Positions 6,046 to 6,338 of a DNA stretch of 6,338 nt are shown here, piece by piece (position 1 is the first letter of the stretch; each line of letters opens with the position of its first letter). Origin of the DNA: Chloroflexota bacterium (GTDB lineage: Bacteria > Chloroflexota > UBA5177 > JANWHV01). The stretch lies in contig JANWHV010000222.1 of NCBI GenBank assembly GCA_025450255.1, forward strand, positions 1 to 6,338. The letters are read 5' to 3'. The notes beneath the pieces were generated by a model. It ran no database searches and was not told the origin of the DNA. It was given only the letters and a program-made list of their open reading frames with translations. Made by a program: the position numbers and the translations under genes.

Positions 6046-6338
6046 ATGGGCACGGTCGCGGACTCTACGAGTACTCGCCTCGCCAAGGCCAGGATCTTCG
6101 CCCTTGCGCCGGCCGCGGCCGCCGCGGCGGCCATCGTCATCGCGGCGTTCTTCGTCTTGCGTCCCTCGGCGCAGCCACCGGGCCTGGTCGGCAAGGCGGC
6201 GCCGGCGTTCAGCCTGCGCGATCTTTCCGGCAAGATCGTGATCCTGTCGTCGTTGCGTGGACATCCTGTATTGTTGAATTTTTGGGGAACGACGTGCCCA
6301 CCGTGCCGTCGCGAAGTGCCGCTATTGCAGCAGGCTTA
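6046..6338 (+). CDS. TlpA/ResA-type membrane-anchored thioredoxin-like protein (3' partial)
   Basis: The frame opens at the ATG at 6046, 5 bp after the preceding stop, and runs off the right edge; 97 residues are visible. A basic N-terminus (RLAKAR, 11-16) precedes an Ala-rich membrane segment (about 17-38, ending AIVIAAFFVL). Then comes the start of a TlpA/ResA-like domain: GLVGKAAPAFSLRDLSGK (46-63), the strand HPVLLNFWGTTC and the active site C84-P-P-C87, followed by RREVPLL. CPPC is common in extracytoplasmic reductases of the TlpA family. Members reduce apocytochrome c or oxidised proteins outside the membrane and often neighbour CcdA or cytochrome maturation genes; whether these follow cannot be seen. 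The tight spacing and absent good Shine-Dalgarno suggest an operon with translational coupling to the SurA-TlpA gene. Confidence 0.85.
   Translation, partial: MGTVADSTSTRLAKARIFALAPAAAAAAAIVIAAFFVLRPSAQPPGLVGKAAPAFSLRDLSGKIVILSSLRGHPVLLNFWGTTCPPCRREVPLLQQA

Noticed and set aside
6117..6132. 16-bp perfect GC palindrome (ggccgccgcggcggcc)
   Set aside because: It falls in the Ala-codon run of a membrane segment; gcc/gcg repeats give such palindromes by composition.
4919..6338. The thioredoxin-fold genes as electron donors for NrdJ
   Set aside because: Both have an N-terminal anchor with basic flank placing the redox domain outside the cytoplasm, whereas NrdJ is cytoplasmic; adjacency is divergent, not one operon.
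1..6338. CRISPR arrays, tRNA/rRNA genes, transposase genes or phage genes
   Set aside because: No regularly spaced repeats, no RNA gene signatures and no such coding motifs were seen on either strand.

Overview
The window is GC-rich and comes from a free-living bacterium. Nothing in it indicates a phage, plasmid or insertion element. A B12-dependent (class II) ribonucleotide reductase paired with NrdR, a LURP-one-related protein, a YflT-like stress protein, and membrane-anchored TlpA proteins with one fused to a SurA-like domain are together most reminiscent of Chloroflexota or Dormibacterota-type soil bacteria. That placement is an inference from gene content and is weak.

Left part (1-1598, + strand): the 3' part of a glycine-zipper protein with a YflT/general-stress-protein-17M-like N-terminus, then a LURP-one-related (LOR) protein with a strong Shine-Dalgarno sequence. 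A perfect 23-bp inverted repeat at 1632-1683 lies between the LOR gene and the convergent nrdJ gene and probably ends transcription from both sides.

Middle part (1709-4673, - strand): nrdR followed by nrdJ, reading right to left. NrdJ makes deoxyribonucleotides with adenosylcobalamin and is complete, with all expected catalytic cysteines. NrdR is the nucleotide-sensing repressor of such genes. Upstream of nrdR two NrdR-box-like 16-mers start exactly 31 bp apart and one overlaps a likely -10 element, so the operon is probably autoregulated.

Right part (4919-6338, + strand): divergent from nrdR, two genes 5 bp apart encode membrane-anchored thioredoxin-fold proteins facing outside the cytoplasm. 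The first joins a SurA-N-like segment to a TlpA domain (WCGYC). The second is a TlpA/ResA-type protein (CPPC) cut by the window edge. They look like an extracytoplasmic thiol-redox operon, perhaps for protein folding or cytochrome c maturation. They are unlikely to feed electrons to NrdJ, which is cytoplasmic.

No gene-free stretch exceeds 300 bp. No RNA genes, CRISPR arrays or transposons were seen. Most of the window is conventional. The points worth a second look are the NrdR box pair, two Arg-to-Leu changes in the NrdR ATP-cone, the perfect palindrome, and the SurA-TlpA fusion.
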